64,000 nt of DNA from Ziziphus jujuba. Lineage: Eukaryota > Streptophyta > Magnoliopsida > Rosales > Rhamnaceae. The stretch lies in the NCBI RefSeq assembly GCF_031755915.1, contig NC_083390.1, positions 18,693,001-18,757,000 on the forward strand, written 5' to 3'. Positions 20,452-32,234 of the stretch are shown here, one piece after another. The translations under genes and the position numbers were made by a program. Below the pieces are notes generated by a model, which did no database searches, was not told the origin of the DNA, and saw nothing but the letters and a program-made list of their open reading frames with translations. Numbering within the stretch: the stretch's first letter is position 1; each line of letters starts with the position of its first letter.

Positions 20452-23400
20452 ATGTCAATGGAAGAATCATCTTCGGGAGCTATGGTTAAGCTCACTGCCA
20501 CAAATTATACACTTTGGAGACCTCGGATGGAAGATCTCCTCAATTGTAAGGATCTGTTTGATCCTATAGAAGCTAAAGGAGAAAATCCCGATCCCAGCAA
20601 AGTAGCAGAATGGAAGAAATTAAACAAGAAAACGATCGATCAAATCAGGCAATGGATCGATCACAGTGTCTTCCATCATGTAGCGAAGGAAACGGATGCA
20701 TATGCCCTCTGGACAAAATTGGAGGACATGTACCAGGCCAAGACTGCTCGGAACAAAGCCCTGTTGCTTAAGCGATTGGTAAATCTAAAATTACAGAGTG
20801 GAACTTCTGTAGCCGAGCATACCAGTGAGTTCCAGAGCTTGGTAAATCAACTATCTGCTGTGGATTATCAACTAGGGGATGAGGATCAGGCCCTCCTACT
20901 TCTAAGCTCTCTTCCAGACAGTTGGGAGACATTGGTAGTCTCTCTCAGTAATTCGGCCCCGAATGGCAAACTTACTATGTCTATGGTTAAGGATGCCATA
21001 TTTAATGAAGAGGCCAGGAGAAAGGACATGGGCATGGATCAGTCACATGCCCTCGTCACAGAGAGAGGAAGACAGCAAAGAAGTGGTCGAGATAGGGGGA
21101 GAGGCAGGAGCAAGAGCAGAGGCAGACCTACAGACGGTAAAAAATCATCATATAAGTGCTATCATTGTGGCCTGGAGGGTCACATGAAGAAGAACTGCAG
21201 AAAGTTGTTGAGAGAGCAGAGACTCCAAGGTAATCAGCCGAAGAAGGATGGAGAGACACTAGTCACTGTTACAGGCGAAGTGGCGCTCTGCTCCACCGAA
21301 GAAGAGACATGCCTTCATATATCAACCCAAGATGTTGAGTGGGTAGTCGATACTGCAGCATCCTACCATGTCACTCCACACAGAGATTTCTTCAAAACGT
21401 ACAAAGCAGGAGACTTTGGTACGGTAAAGATGGGAAATTCCAGTTTTGCAAAGATTATGGGAACTGGTGATATTCAGGTAAAAACGAATGTTGGTTGTAC
21501 AATCACTTTGAAAGATGTCCGTCATGTTCCAGATCTTCGGCTTAATCTACTTTCGGGAGCAGCCTTAGACAAGCAAGGCTATGACAACTACTTCAGCAAT
21601 GGCACATGGAAAATGACGAAAGGTGCCATAGTTGTCGCCCGAGGACATATTTGTGGAACGCTGTACAAGACTCATGTGAAGATATGTGCAGATAGCCTCA
21701 ACATTGCAGAAGGAGAGGCGTCTCAAAATCTGTGGCACCAGAGACTCGGTCACATGAGTGAAAAAGGATTGTCCACTTTGGCAAGGAAGAAGCTTATCAC
21801 TGTTTGCAAGGATGTTGCGCTAGATCCTTGTAATCACTGCTTGTTTGGTAAGCAACATAGAGTCTCCTTCAGTTCCTCTGCATCGAGAAGATCAGAGTTG
21901 CTTAGTCTGGTGCACTCTGATGTTTGTGGTCCCATGGAGGTGGAATCATTAGGTGGCAACAAGTATTTCCTGACCTTCATTGATGATGCTTCTCGGAAGG
22001 TGTGGGTATATTTCTTGAAGACAAAGGACCAGATATTGGATTACTTCAAACTGTTTCATACCATGGTAGAGCGTGAAACAGGAAAGAAGCTGAAATGTCT
22101 CCGTTCAGATAATGGAGGCGAGTATACTTCCAAGGAGTTCGATGCCTACTGCAGAAGACATGGCATTCGACATGAGAATACGGTCCCTCGCACCCCACAA
22201 CATAATGGAATAGCCGAAAGAATGAACCGAACCATTATGGAAAAGGTCAGAAGTATGATCAGTATGGCTAAGCTACCAAAGCCATTCTGGGGAGAAGCTA
22301 TTCGTGCCGCCTGCTATTTAATCAACAGATCACCGTCAATACCGTTGAATTTTGAAATTCCGAAGAAAGTGTGGTCGGGTAAGATTCCCTCCTACTCTCA
22401 TTTAAGAGTGTTTGGTTGTTTAGCTTATGTACATGTATCCAAGGAGCTCAGACAAAAGCTCGATGCAAGATCTACTCCATGCATCTTTATAGGATATGGA
22501 GATGAAGAATTCGGATACAGGTTATGGGACCCGAAAACAAAGAAGGTTATTAGAAGCAGGGATGTAGTATTCCATGAAAACCAGAAAATGGAAGACATTG
22601 AAAAGCCCAAAATGTCTCCTAATTGTAGTTCTAGTGCCGAGAATTTTTGTCCTAATCCAGCACCAGCACAAATAGCCACAGAGGATAATGAGGTGCATGA
22701 AGATATACCAGAAGCAGACCAGGAGGAAGAAGGGGATATTGAGCAGGGGGAGACTCAATCCTCTCAAACAGCTGCAGGGCCATCACAGCGGTCAGATGAT
22801 GGTACATCTCCTGAAACCAGTGGTTTACAAGTTCGGAGATCTGAGCGAGGTCGAATTCCATCAAAGAGATTTCCAGAATCTGAGTATATTATGCTTACTG
22901 AAGAGGGGGAGCCAGAGAGTTTCCAGGAAGCTGTTTCTCATCAAGAGAAGGAAAAGTGGCTGCAAGCAATGCAAGATGAGATGGAATCCTTGCAGAAAAA
23001 TCATACTTATGAGTTAGTTGAGCTTCCAACAGGAAAGAAGGCACTAAAGAATAAATGGGTGTTCAAACTGAAGAAAGATGGCAGCGGAAAGGTGGTGAAA
23101 CACAAAGCCCGATTGGTGGTCAAAGGATTTCTTCAGAAGAAAGGAATTGACTTTGATGAGATTTTTTCACCAGTGATAAAAATGACTTCAATTCGAGTCA
23201 TTTTTGGTTTAGTAGCAAGTCTAAACCTAGAACTTGAACAGATGGATGTGAAGACAGCATTTCTTCACGGTGATTTACATGAAGAAATCTACATGGAGCA
23301 GCAAGAAGGATTTGAGGTTTCAGGGAAAGAAAACCTCGTATGCAAGCTAAAGAAGAGCTTGTATGGCCTCAAGCAAGCACCAAGACAATGGTACAAGAAG

Positions 23401-24468
23401 TTTGACTCGTTTATGGTGAGTCAAGGCTATAAAAGGACTGCAGCAGACCAGTGTGTTTATATTCAAAAATTTTCAGGTGGAAACTTCATTGCACTTTTGC
23501 TATATGTGGACGACATGTTGATCGTTGGACAAGATGCAATGAAGATTAGTCAGCTGAAGAAAGAATTGTCTAACTTCTTTGATATGAAAGACTTAGGACC
23601 AGCTCAACAAATTTTGGAAATGCAAATAATCCGAGACAGGAATAATAGAAGGTTATGGCTATCTCAAGAGAAGTATGTTGAACGGGTGATAAAGAGATTC
23701 AACATGGATAAAGCCAAACCAGTCAGCATTCCACTTGCAAATCATTTCAAGTTGAGTAAGAGATTGTGCCCCTCATCCAAAGAAGAGATAGAGGAGATGG
23801 CTTCAGTACCATATTCTTCAGCGGTAGGAAGTCTGATGTATGCAATGGTGTGTACCAGACCAGACATTGCTCATGCAGTAGGTGTTGTGAGCAGATTTCT
23901 TTCAAATCCTGGAAAGAAACACTGGGAAGCAGTCAAATGGATTCTCAGGTATCTGAAAGGTACATCGAAGCTGTGCTTGTGCTACGGGGGAGGTGACCCA
24001 ATCTTAGAAGGCTATACAGATGCAGATATGGCCGGAGACCCTAATAATAGAAAGTCTACATCAGGTTATCTCTACACTTTTGCAGGGGGAGCTGTGTCAT
24101 GGCAGTCAAGATTGCAGAAGTGTGTTGCTTTATCCACTACTGAAGCAGAGTACATTGCCGCAGCGGAAGCGGGTAAGGAAATGTTGTGGTTAAAGCGTTT
24201 TCTCACAGAATTGGGCATCAAGCAAGAAGACTACAAGATATATTGTGATAACCAAAGTGCCATGGATTTGAGCAAAAACTCAATGTATCATTCCCGTACA
24301 AAGCACATTGACATCCGTTATCATTGGATACGCGAAGTAATAGATCAACAGTTGCTGAAACTGATGAAGATCCACACAAAAGAGAATCCAGCAGATATGC
24401 TAACAAAAGTTGTTGCTCAAGAGAAGCTGAAGCTATGCAGAGACATAGCTGGAATAGATGGCAGATGA
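20452..24468 (+). CDS. Copia gag-pol polyprotein
   Basis: Single open frame, 1338 residues, starting at ATG 20452. Gag with a UBN2-type region (residues about 10-190), a basic Arg/Gly/Ser stretch and a CCHC zinc knuckle (Cys236 onward, CYHCGLEGHMKKNC); aspartic protease with DTAAS at Asp300; integrase HHCC zinc region from His429 and the catalytic triad Asp490, Asp553, Glu589 (35 residues between the last two); reverse transcriptase with first Asp932 and YVDD at 1018-1021; RNase H with Asp1190, Glu1231, Asp1266. Stop TGA 24466-24468 lies 34 bp before the right LTR. All key residues are present and no frameshift is seen, so the element could be autonomous. It would copy itself via RNA in cytoplasmic particles and insert into the nuclear genome. 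Confidence 0.97.
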   Translation: MSMEESSSGAMVKLTATNYTLWRPRMEDLLNCKDLFDPIEAKGENPDPSKVAEWKKLNKKTIDQIRQWIDHSVFHHVAKETDAYALWTKLEDMYQAKTARNKALLLKRLVNLKLQSGTSVAEHTSEFQSLVNQLSAVDYQLGDEDQALLLLSSLPDSWETLVVSLSNSAPNGKLTMSMVKDAIFNEEARRKDMGMDQSHALVTERGRQQRSGRDRGRGRSKSRGRPTDGKKSSYKCYHCGLEGHMKKNCRKLLREQRLQGNQPKKDGETLVTVTGEVALCSTEEETCLHISTQDVEWVVDTAASYHVTPHRDFFKTYKAGDFGTVKMGNSSFAKIMGTGDIQVKTNVGCTITLKDVRHVPDLRLNLLSGAALDKQGYDNYFSNGTWKMTKGAIVVARGHICGTLYKTHVKICADSLNIAEGEASQNLWHQRLGHMSEKGLSTLARKKLITVCKDVALDPCNHCLFGKQHRVSFSSSASRRSELLSLVHSDVCGPMEVESLGGNKYFLTFIDDASRKVWVYFLKTKDQILDYFKLFHTMVERETGKKLKCLRSDNGGEYTSKEFDAYCRRHGIRHENTVPRTPQHNGIAERMNRTIMEKVRSMISMAKLPKPFWGEAIRAACYLINRSPSIPLNFEIPKKVWSGKIPSYSHLRVFGCLAYVHVSKELRQKLDARSTPCIFIGYGDEEFGYRLWDPKTKKVIRSRDVVFHENQKMEDIEKPKMSPNCSSSAENFCPNPAPAQIATEDNEVHEDIPEADQEEEGDIEQGETQSSQTAAGPSQRSDDGTSPETSGLQVRRSERGRIPSKRFPESEYIMLTEEGEPESFQEAVSHQEKEKWLQAMQDEMESLQKNHTYELVELPTGKKALKNKWVFKLKKDGSGKVVKHKARLVVKGFLQKKGIDFDEIFSPVIKMTSIRVIFGLVASLNLELEQMDVKTAFLHGDLHEEIYMEQQEGFEVSGKENLVCKLKKSLYGLKQAPRQWYKKFDSFMVSQGYKRTAADQCVYIQKFSGGNFIALLLYVDDMLIVGQDAMKISQLKKELSNFFDMKDLGPAQQILEMQIIRDRNNRRLWLSQEKYVERVIKRFNMDKAKPVSIPLANHFKLSKRLCPSSKEEIEEMASVPYSSAVGSLMYAMVCTRPDIAHAVGVVSRFLSNPGKKHWEAVKWILRYLKGTSKLCLCYGGGDPILEGYTDADMAGDPNNRKSTSGYLYTFAGGAVSWQSRLQKCVALSTTEAEYIAAAEAGKEMLWLKRFLTELGIKQEDYKIYCDNQSAMDLSKNSMYHSRTKHIDIRYHWIREVIDQQLLKLMKIHTKENPADMLTKVVAQEKLKLCRDIAGIDGR

Positions 24469-24489
24469 CCATCAGTTTTAAATGCGGCT

Positions 24490-24500
24490 GGAGGGGGAGA
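24490..24500 (+). other. polypurine tract
   Basis: GGAGGGGGAGA lies just upstream of the right LTR (two bases, AT, between), the expected site for plus-strand priming. Confidence 0.85.
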
Positions 24501-24502
24501 AT

Positions 24503-24977
24503 TGTGAAGTCCAGCCGCACCACCCACAGCCACCATTTTTGACACACCGACAGCCACCATTCTTGACACACTGACAGCCACCATTCTTGACAATGGCCAT
24601 TGCTGCACCGAAAATGGATTGATCAACAATTGTGGGCTAAGCTGTTGAAGATTGTGGCCATGCAACCGACCTTATAAGCCTATAAATAGGCTCCTTCCCG
24701 TTGCATGCAAACCAAGCCAAGTGAGCAAAGCTCAATATTATCCCAAGTGAGGAATATTGAGAGAAAACTCTGAGAGAGAGAGTGTTTAAGTTCCAGAGAA
24801 AGCTTGAGAGAAGAGTGAGCAATTCCAAAGAGAATTGGAGAGTGTAGGGAGAGATTCCACGTGAGAATCCAAGAGAGAAGTTTTTATATTTTTGTATTCT
24901 ATTTCAAAGAGAGTAATAGAATTCTTTTTATTTTTCTTCTCATATTTCTTCTCTAACGTGGTCAGAGAACCACAACA
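24503..24977 (+). repeat. right LTR of the Copia element
   Basis: 475 bp, same length and ends as the left LTR, differing by about seven transitions by eye. Followed by the CAAAC duplication at 24978-24982. Confidence 0.95.
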
Positions 24978-25523
24978 CAAACCATATCTCATCTACTTTG
25001 TTACCAAAGCCCAATACATCATCCCAAAAATAAAAAATAAAAAATAACGTGTTTTAGGTTAATTTTTTCAGAAGGGAAAACAAAGTTCAACAAATTAAAA
25101 TAATATCAAAGAGCAAGTAAATGCCAAAAAGAAAATTAGAATCAATCTAGTTAAAGAGGAAATTTTGGTATTATCTCTTTTCTTCCTTGGATACAGGTAT
25201 ATAGGTTAGTTAACGAAGAAATAATTAATAGCAAGCAAGCCTTGCTTTAAAATTCCTCTTTGCTTATGACCCACCAACAATCCTGCCTCTCATTTTTTTG
25301 CATTTATATATATATACATGAAATAAGAAGACGAAAGAGAAACCTGACAAAAAACAGAAAAAAAAAGAAACGAAAAAACCAAAGGAAAATACCTTCAAAC
25401 AGTTTATGTGCATCTGAATCAACATCCCGAGCAAAGGATGTACCGAAATCATTCTATTTAAAACTTGCTCATCTTCCTCACTAATATCAACACACCATGC
25501 TCTCCACTGTTATTATTCCACAT

Positions 25524-26338
25524 ATCCCTCTGTTTTTTTCTTTCTCTATAGCTTTTCACAGAAACCTCCTCCAATAAGGTGGGTTTATATTATGTTTTCG
25601 AAAAAAATACCCCTGTACAGAATTTTTCCTCATACCTTTTTTCCAAAGATTGTGAAGCAAATCATTGTGTGTGTGTGTGCGTGGGTGTATATATATATGC
25701 GCGCATTTGCATCATTGCACTTTTAAAAATCATGACAAAAAAGGTATAGAGAGAGCAGAGTGAGTATTGGGTTATTTTTCTTTCTTCTTTTTTCCACGAA
25801 AGGAACTTATCAAGGTTAGATTAGCGACTTTCGATTTGTGCTTTAGCCATGGTTGATTAACGGCTAGCCTTGGGTCTCAGACCTCTTCTTAGCTTCGGGA
25901 GGTGATTGAGTTCAACCAGGAGGGAGCTTAGCCCTTTAACTCCTTTCTCAAAAGTTTTGCTTAACAAAAACCGTCATACATGCTTCTCCCAGTCTCAAAC
26001 CAGCCCAGTCCAAATATGTAAGCTTGATTGGGCGCATCAAATTGAACCAAACTAGCCCAGCCCAAATATGTAAGAATGCAGATTCAAACCCATTACAATG
26101 AGGTCCATTCTAAGTGATCGAGCTTTTCAAGCCCAATAAAGCCCCAACCAACCACGCAGTGTCATTAAAATCATTGCTTGTTGCTAGTTAAAAAGGCGCA
26201 TGCTGCCGAGCCAACTTTGCTCACAACGTTATACTAGCGTTAGAGAGTAATGTTGTAATAAGCTCATTTTGTATGAAAATTTATATTCTATGTAGTCTTC
26301 CCGTCCCTATCTCTATATCCATTTCGCATAATATAATG

Positions 26339-26384
<46 letters not shown>

Positions 26385-27798
26385 TTTCTGAAAAAAGCAC
26401 TTCACACAGATGTTGTCCAACATGGGCGCACAATGTAGCAAAATTAAATATATGTATCTTTGCATATATGTTCCAATTAACCACACTTATTGCATTTCAT
26501 TTTTTGTTCATTTTTATCTCTAACAACGTTACAGTAGCTAACAGAGTGAAACCAAAATAGAGCCAAATTCCAATGAAAGTTGGTTGGTTGATTCTCTCTA
26601 TTTAAAGCTGTAATAACAAAGGCAAGTAGATTATTAAGAATCACTTATATGTAAGAAGTTATTTTTCAAGAATTACTAAATATATATTTTTTCAATGAAT
26701 AAAATTTATCAAAATGTGATATCACATTTTTGAGCCAAACAGTATAAAAAGTGTTTTTCATCTTTTTAAAAGTGATTTTAAACATTTTAAAGTCACTATA
26801 GAGGGGGAATTAAATTTTACAATAGAAAATGTAAACCAGAATAAAAATTCAAATTTCTATTTTCCTTCTTATGATCTTATTATTAATAATTAGTTCCGAA
26901 TATATTAAACATGGTCCTGACTTTAATGAACAATATTGTATATGACCAATACCATGTATATATAAATATATATAAGACAAAACCTTCTGTTCTTTATTAA
27001 ATGTTTCACGATTTCATAGTCTTAGCCGATGAATCCCTTTAAAATTTTAGAAAGGTCCCCTCCCCAGGTAAATACGGCAGTGATTTTAGACTGTCAATCT
27101 CATGCCCATTTCTTTCTTTTTTTCCTTTATTGGCAAAGTCATGATTAAGAGAACAATGATAAATTCATTGATCCGTTGATTATCACTTAATTTTATTTGT
27201 CATAAAGTGTAAGATAAGTAGCAACCTTCCCATGAGGCATAAAGCTGAAACAGAAGCAAATAAGTTACATGTTGGAGGGTAACATTTTATGTTTTTGGTT
27301 TTCTATTTTCAAACGTATATTTTCACGTTTAAGTGAAGGTACACTAGCACTTTTAAACGTTTAAACGATTACGTTTGGGAGACAAGGGAAAAAAGCACTT
27401 TAATTTCTTGACTAATTAATGACTTGGTTAAAGTGATTACGGGACTGGGTTTGTTTTTGGCTAGATGCATTGTTGCTAAGTAGAAAAACGGTTTATTAAA
27501 TTTCGAGTGGAACTCCTATTGCAAATATTTAGTTTGGATTCTGAAAAAGATTGCATTTTTAGCATTGTATTTTTCTTGGAATTTTATGACACTTTTCTTT
27601 CAGTATCAAAATATTTTACAAGGAAAATCAAATGAATTTGGAGTTTTCCTCTTGTGAAAAAAGAGCATGGTCAAGCACAGGGATCTGCTTGGTAATCTAT
27701 ACTTTCACACTCCATCCAAAGTTCGAAGTATACGTAACAACCACCTAATTAGTGGCGCCTAAACTATGTTTCCTCTTTGTTGCTTCGGCACTTTTACA
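25524..27798. other. intergenic between unit 2 and unit 3; no gene seen
   Basis: 25524 to about 25820 is the former KNATM promoter and matches 32832 to about 33100 of unit 3 (CCACAGAAACCTCCTCCAAT, TTCCACGAAAGGAAC). 25990-26170 is rich in GCCCA words and resembles 3590-3760. An (AT)n microsatellite lies at 26346-26382. The rest is AT-rich with no recognisable genes; the 5' part of RLP unit 3 is missing here. Confidence 0.5.
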
Positions 27799-30749
27799 GA
27801 CCTCTCATTAAATCCAATAAATGGAGCTGTCCCTTCTCAACTTGGAAATCCCACTAGGCTGCGCTATCTCAATCTAAATTCTTATGGAGGAATGACTGCT
27901 GATGATCTCGAATGGCTTCCGGGTCTCTCTTCTCTCACAACCCTTAGATTAGGTTCTCTCAATCTATCCAAGCCGGTGGATTGGCTTCAATCAATCAAAG
28001 TGATCCCTTCATTGTCAAGCTTGCTACTATTAGAGTGCCATTTTCCTTATTATGATGTAGCTAATTCAACTGTTTCTCATATTCTTCCAACTCTCCCACA
28101 ACTCTAGAAGTGAAAAGTAGCACAGTCCATCATATGGCAATATTTCCTTAATTGGTTGCTAGCTTACCATATGGGATAGCGAAATAAGAGATCATCCACT
28201 GCCAAATTCTTTTGAGAATATTCGGTCCCTTGAAAACATTGACTTGTCATCAAATAAACTTAAGGGTGGAATACCAAAATCCTTTCGGAATCTTTGCAAT
28301 TTAAAGTCGCTGGATCTTCTTCCGACTCTTTAAAAATGGAACACTAGGTGGTCTTTCAGGGAGTTTGAATGGTTGCACTACAAAGTCCTTAGAGATTTTA
28401 AATTTGGATGGCAACAAATTGGGAGAATCATTGCTAATCTTTCCCAATTTATATCATTGAAAGAGTTACATTTAGCTAAGAATAAATTAAACAATAGCTT
28501 ACGGGAAGAAAGTATTGGCCACCTGTCTAATCATGAGGTCTTGGATGTTTCTTCAAATTATGTTACGGGAGTGATCTCTAGGGCACATTTACAAAAATTA
28601 TCCAAATTGAAGGAGTTAGATATATCATTCAACTCCTTAACATTGAATTTTGAGTCCAAGTGTCACACCATTTCAACTTTTTCCCTTAAAGTTGAGTTCT
28701 TGTAAGTTGGGTGCAGCATTTCCTAGTTAGCTTGAAGCCCAAGTAAAATTGTTTAACCATGATATCTTTAACCCCAGGATATTAGATAATATCCCTAACT
28801 AATACTATGATTTCACATTCAGATTAATAGATTTAAATCTATCTCACTACAACATATATTATTTTTTATAGCATGTCCAAAATGCTATAAAAGATATATG
28901 ATTGCATTTTTAGAAATACCACGACAGTTTATGTTATAAAATTTTTTATTTTTTATAGCATTTTTTAAATGTTATGTTAAATGTTATAAATAATCATTTA
29001 ATAGGATTTGTCTTATGTTATTATATATTTTAAAATAGTTAGAAATGTCATATCATAGTATTTGATAAGCTATATTAAATATATTTTATAGCATTTGAAA
29101 ATACTATTTTAAGTATACTTTATAATATTCAAAAATATTATATTTTTATGACATTTTAAAATGTTATTAAAGTTTTACTATAATGGCATTTAATTAATTA
29201 GTGACAATAATCGTAAATATCATAAATAGTATAACCAAACATTATAGTGACAATTCAAAAAATAACTAAAAAGATAAATAATAACATTTATAAATGTCAT
29301 TAAAAAATTATTAGATTAATAAAATTACTCGGATTAATGACATTTGAAAATAACTGAAAAAATTATTAATGACATTATAAAATCTTATTGAATTTTAAAT
29401 ATTAATAATTACATTTTTTTTTAAATATATAATTGTATGCCATAAAATTCAATATTTGTTGTAGTGTCTTCCAATTCTATCAAAAATACTAACAAAAATT
29501 CCCTTGAGATTTAATAATTATCCGACAATCGATTTGAACTTCAACCAATTTCATGGTTCCATTCCCATTTCTCTTGCTATTGCAGCTGCATCATGTCCGT
29601 CCAACAATGCATTCACCATCTTCCAGCCTTTCTTTTGTACAGAACTATCTCAGAGGCCAACAATTTTTCTCGACCTTTCTAACAATATGTTATTTGGAAA
29701 ACAATAAATTGACTGGAAACATTCCTGCCTCATTGGGTTCTTGATATCATGTTACAACATTGAGTTTGTGCAATAATAACTTCTCAGAAGATTTGGCTTC
29801 GTCATTAAAGAATTGCACTTGGCTTCAACTTTTAGATATTGAAGAACAATTTGAATGGAAAAATACCAACATGGATTGGAGAACATCTAACTGGTATGAT
29901 TGCCCTAGGTTTAAAATCAAATAGACTCTATGGGAGCTTACCTTCAAATCTATGTCACCATGGTTCTATTCAAATACTTGACCTTTCCCTAAATGATTTG
30001 TCTGGAGTCATTCCATGGTGCTTCCATGATTCTTGTAGCACTACTTCCTCATATACTACTGATCCATTGAGAAGTTATGGAAGAGAGTATGTATATAATG
30101 AATACATAACATGGAGAGGAAAAAACTACAAGTACGACAAGAATCTCAGGCTACTCAGAATCATTGATCTTTCAAGTAATACGCTGACCGGAGAGATTCC
30201 TCTAAAACTATTAAATCTTGTCGTTTTGGAACAATTAAACCTCTCAAGGATCAATTTAACATCCCTGAGAGCAGTGGGAAGATGAAGTTGGAATCTCTAG
30301 ATGTATCCCACAACCAGCTTTTTGGTAAAATTCATATGGGATTAACTGATATATCCTTTTTGGCTTTCTTGGACTTGTCGGATAATCAGTTGTGGGTGAG
30401 AATCCCTGCATGCACTCAATTGCAAAGATTTGAGGCTTCCAAATATTTGGGGAACAAAGGACTTTTTGGACCTCCTCTAAATGTTACATGTTGTGGAGAT
30501 GGAAAATTGCAAGAAACTTCTACTTCATGTGAAACCGGTGATGAAAGATATGTGAAAGAAGATGATGCAGAATGGATTGACATGTTATGGTTTTACATGG
30601 GAATTGGAGTTGGATTTGGTATTGGGTTAGTGGTAGTCTGTGGGTTGGCTTTGTTTTTCAACACTTCATGGAGACAAGTCTATTTTAACCAGCTTTTGAA
30701 TCGTTGGAGGACTAGCAACTATGGAGCTAGATTTAGAAGGCCACCTTGA
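27799..30749 (+). pseudogene. LRR receptor-like protein, unit 3, badly degraded
   Basis: Homology to units 1 and 2 begins abruptly at about 27799 inside the LRR region (LNPINGAVPSQLGN); signal peptide, LRRNT and first LRRs are gone. Fragments in changing frames follow (to 28107, about 28373-28705, 29504-29707, 29839-30285, 30282-30749), with several frameshifts, a loss of about 60 bp near 29697 relative to unit 1 and a 622-bp CACTA-type insertion at 28845-29466. The C-terminal part is best kept: island region, last LRRs, acidic stretch, Gly-rich membrane span and a tail ending FRRPP, stop TGA 30747-30749. Not functional. Confidence 0.93.
28845..29466. mobile_element. non-autonomous CACTA (En/Spm-type) element inside RLP unit 3
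   Basis: The 622-bp insert starts CACTACAACATATATT and ends AATATTTGTTGTAGTG, i.e. terminal inverted repeats of about 16 bp with CACTA ends. It is flanked by a 3-bp duplication, TCT (28842-28844 and 29467-29469), as expected for this superfamily. Units 1 and 2 show the uninterrupted target (CTGTCTTTCAATTC). The inside is very AT-rich with repeated TATAGCATTT-like words and no coding capacity. Confidence 0.88.
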
Positions 30750-30758
30750 ACTTAGTTG

Positions 30759-30847
30759 GTAAGATTGTTTCCACTTTTTTTTTTTTTTCATTTTCCTTCT
30801 TTTAATCTACTTTTTAATTATTGTATTTCTGTTATAATGTTTACAAG
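30759..30847 (+). other. intron in the 3' UTR of RLP unit 3
   Basis: GTTG|GTAAGATT at 30758-30759 and TTTACAAG at 30847 match the 3' UTR introns of units 1 and 2; length 89 bp, the shortest of the three. Confidence 0.5.
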
Positions 30848-30992
30848 AAGAACCTCATCGCGTTGGCACTTTGAAGAACCATCAATTAAATTATCATCCA
30901 ACGAAGAGCATGTGGAAATTAAGCTTTTTTTTTATTTTTAAATGAAATTAAATATTTGATACAATGTTGTCTGATGATGAAAATATTCATTG

Positions 30993-31027
<35 letters not shown>

Positions 31028-31599
31028 ACTTAGGTGGTTGTGAAATGACTCATGCATGATGAACGACAAACACTATTAGTATGGCATTCCCTAGACAGTA
31101 ATTATGGTTGCTCCTATAATTGTGTTTTGTGTTGGTGTAACTCAGTAGAGCCTGTTGCGTTTGTAATATTGTTGAATTCAACTTCCGAAAGTAACAATAG
31201 AAGCATTTATATTTTCTATTTTAATTTCATTTCTTCCATTTTCCTTTTGTCTAAAATTTCTTCAACCTATTTCCAGTTATAGGTAAGTAGACGTACTAGG
31301 TAGTACTACTATATAATCTGTTTGAATTGCATTTTTAAGTACTATATTCTTTTCTTTTCTTTTTTAATTTATGAAGTAGATAATCTCTACTGATTACAAA
31401 ACTAATTAATAATACAGACAACAATATTACATATATTTAAGAAGATCAGATAATAATGAACGTACAGATCTAGTAATTTTTGCCGCTAACCAACTATTTT
31501 CGTAGATTAATGTTAATTAGTAGGATATATTGAGCATTGTTCCCATTTAACAGTCTAACTAGTTAGATTTATGGGGCTTGCCAACAACATTATATTATA

Positions 31600-32198
31600 T
31601 TATTTGTCATTAAGAACAAGAGGTTCGTCTGCTTCACTTGTGACAGTGAGCCCCTTCAGTTCAGCATACATGTCCTTGATGAAGGACGTTGTCTCCTTCA
31701 CAGGTTTCTCCATGGCTTCTTTAAGCTTGTTTAGAGCAATACAATATGCTTCCTGCCCATTCAAACTCCAATTTATAATATTTCCATATTACAAAAATAA
31801 GCCGTAAATTTAAGAAAGTTGAACTAAAATATAAAAGTGGTTGAGATTGGTTTGAGAGCCTCAATTTGTAGTATGAGAGACATACCATGAATTTGTCAAG
31901 GTCTGAAGAATTGGGAATGATAGTAGCAGCATCAAGGAGGTTGGTATTGGAATATTGGTGCGGTGAACTTGTTATGCCAACCTGATCTTCAACTTCACCC
32001 AACCCCACCTGACAACATTGTTTGTGTTTAGATAAATACCCATTAATTAAGCAGCTTTTCTATTCGTCGACCTTTTTATATGTGGGTTCTGCTTTTGCTT
32101 AATTATCCACCAAAAAAAAAAGGGTATTGATCTACTTTGCATCTTTTGTTAACCTCCTACCTGCCCATAACACAAACGAACAAAAAAACAAAACAAAA

Positions 32199-32234
<36 letters not shown>

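Larger units (their letters stand above)
19259..24977 (+). mobile_element. complete Ty1/Copia LTR retrotransposon, Tork/Tnt1-like
   Basis: 5719 bp. LTRs 19259-19733 and 24503-24977 (475 bp each, TG...CA ends), 5-bp duplication CAAAC, primer site TGGTATCAGAGC (initiator tRNA-Met type) three bases after the left LTR, a purine tract before the right LTR, and one uninterrupted 1338-codon gag-pol with the order protease, integrase, reverse transcriptase, RNase H, which defines Copia. By eye the LTRs differ at seven positions, all transitions (about 1.5%), so the insertion is young. It sits in intron 1 of the unit-2 KNATM, antisense to that gene. The Tork/Tnt1 assignment rests on general resemblance and is tentative. 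Confidence 0.96.
18564..25523 (-). pseudogene. KNATM-like gene, unit 2, broken and interrupted by a Copia element
   Basis: Three exons line up with the intact unit-3 gene: exon 1 25393-25523 (MISVHPLLGMLIQMHINCLK), exon 2 18846-18968 (starts VGLGKLEYQV, ends HLDKFM) and exon 3 18564-18716 (KLKEAMEKPVKETTSFINDM). Splice sites are conserved. Exon 1 is 131 nt rather than 132: one base is lost near 25488-25494, shifting the frame into TAA at about 25458. Exon 3 has a premature TAA at 18696-18698, seven codons in. Intron 1 is about 6.4 kb because a Copia retrotransposon (19259-24977, opposite orientation) sits in it. The function was probably lost by the coding lesions; the retrotransposon may have come before or after. 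Confidence 0.85.
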
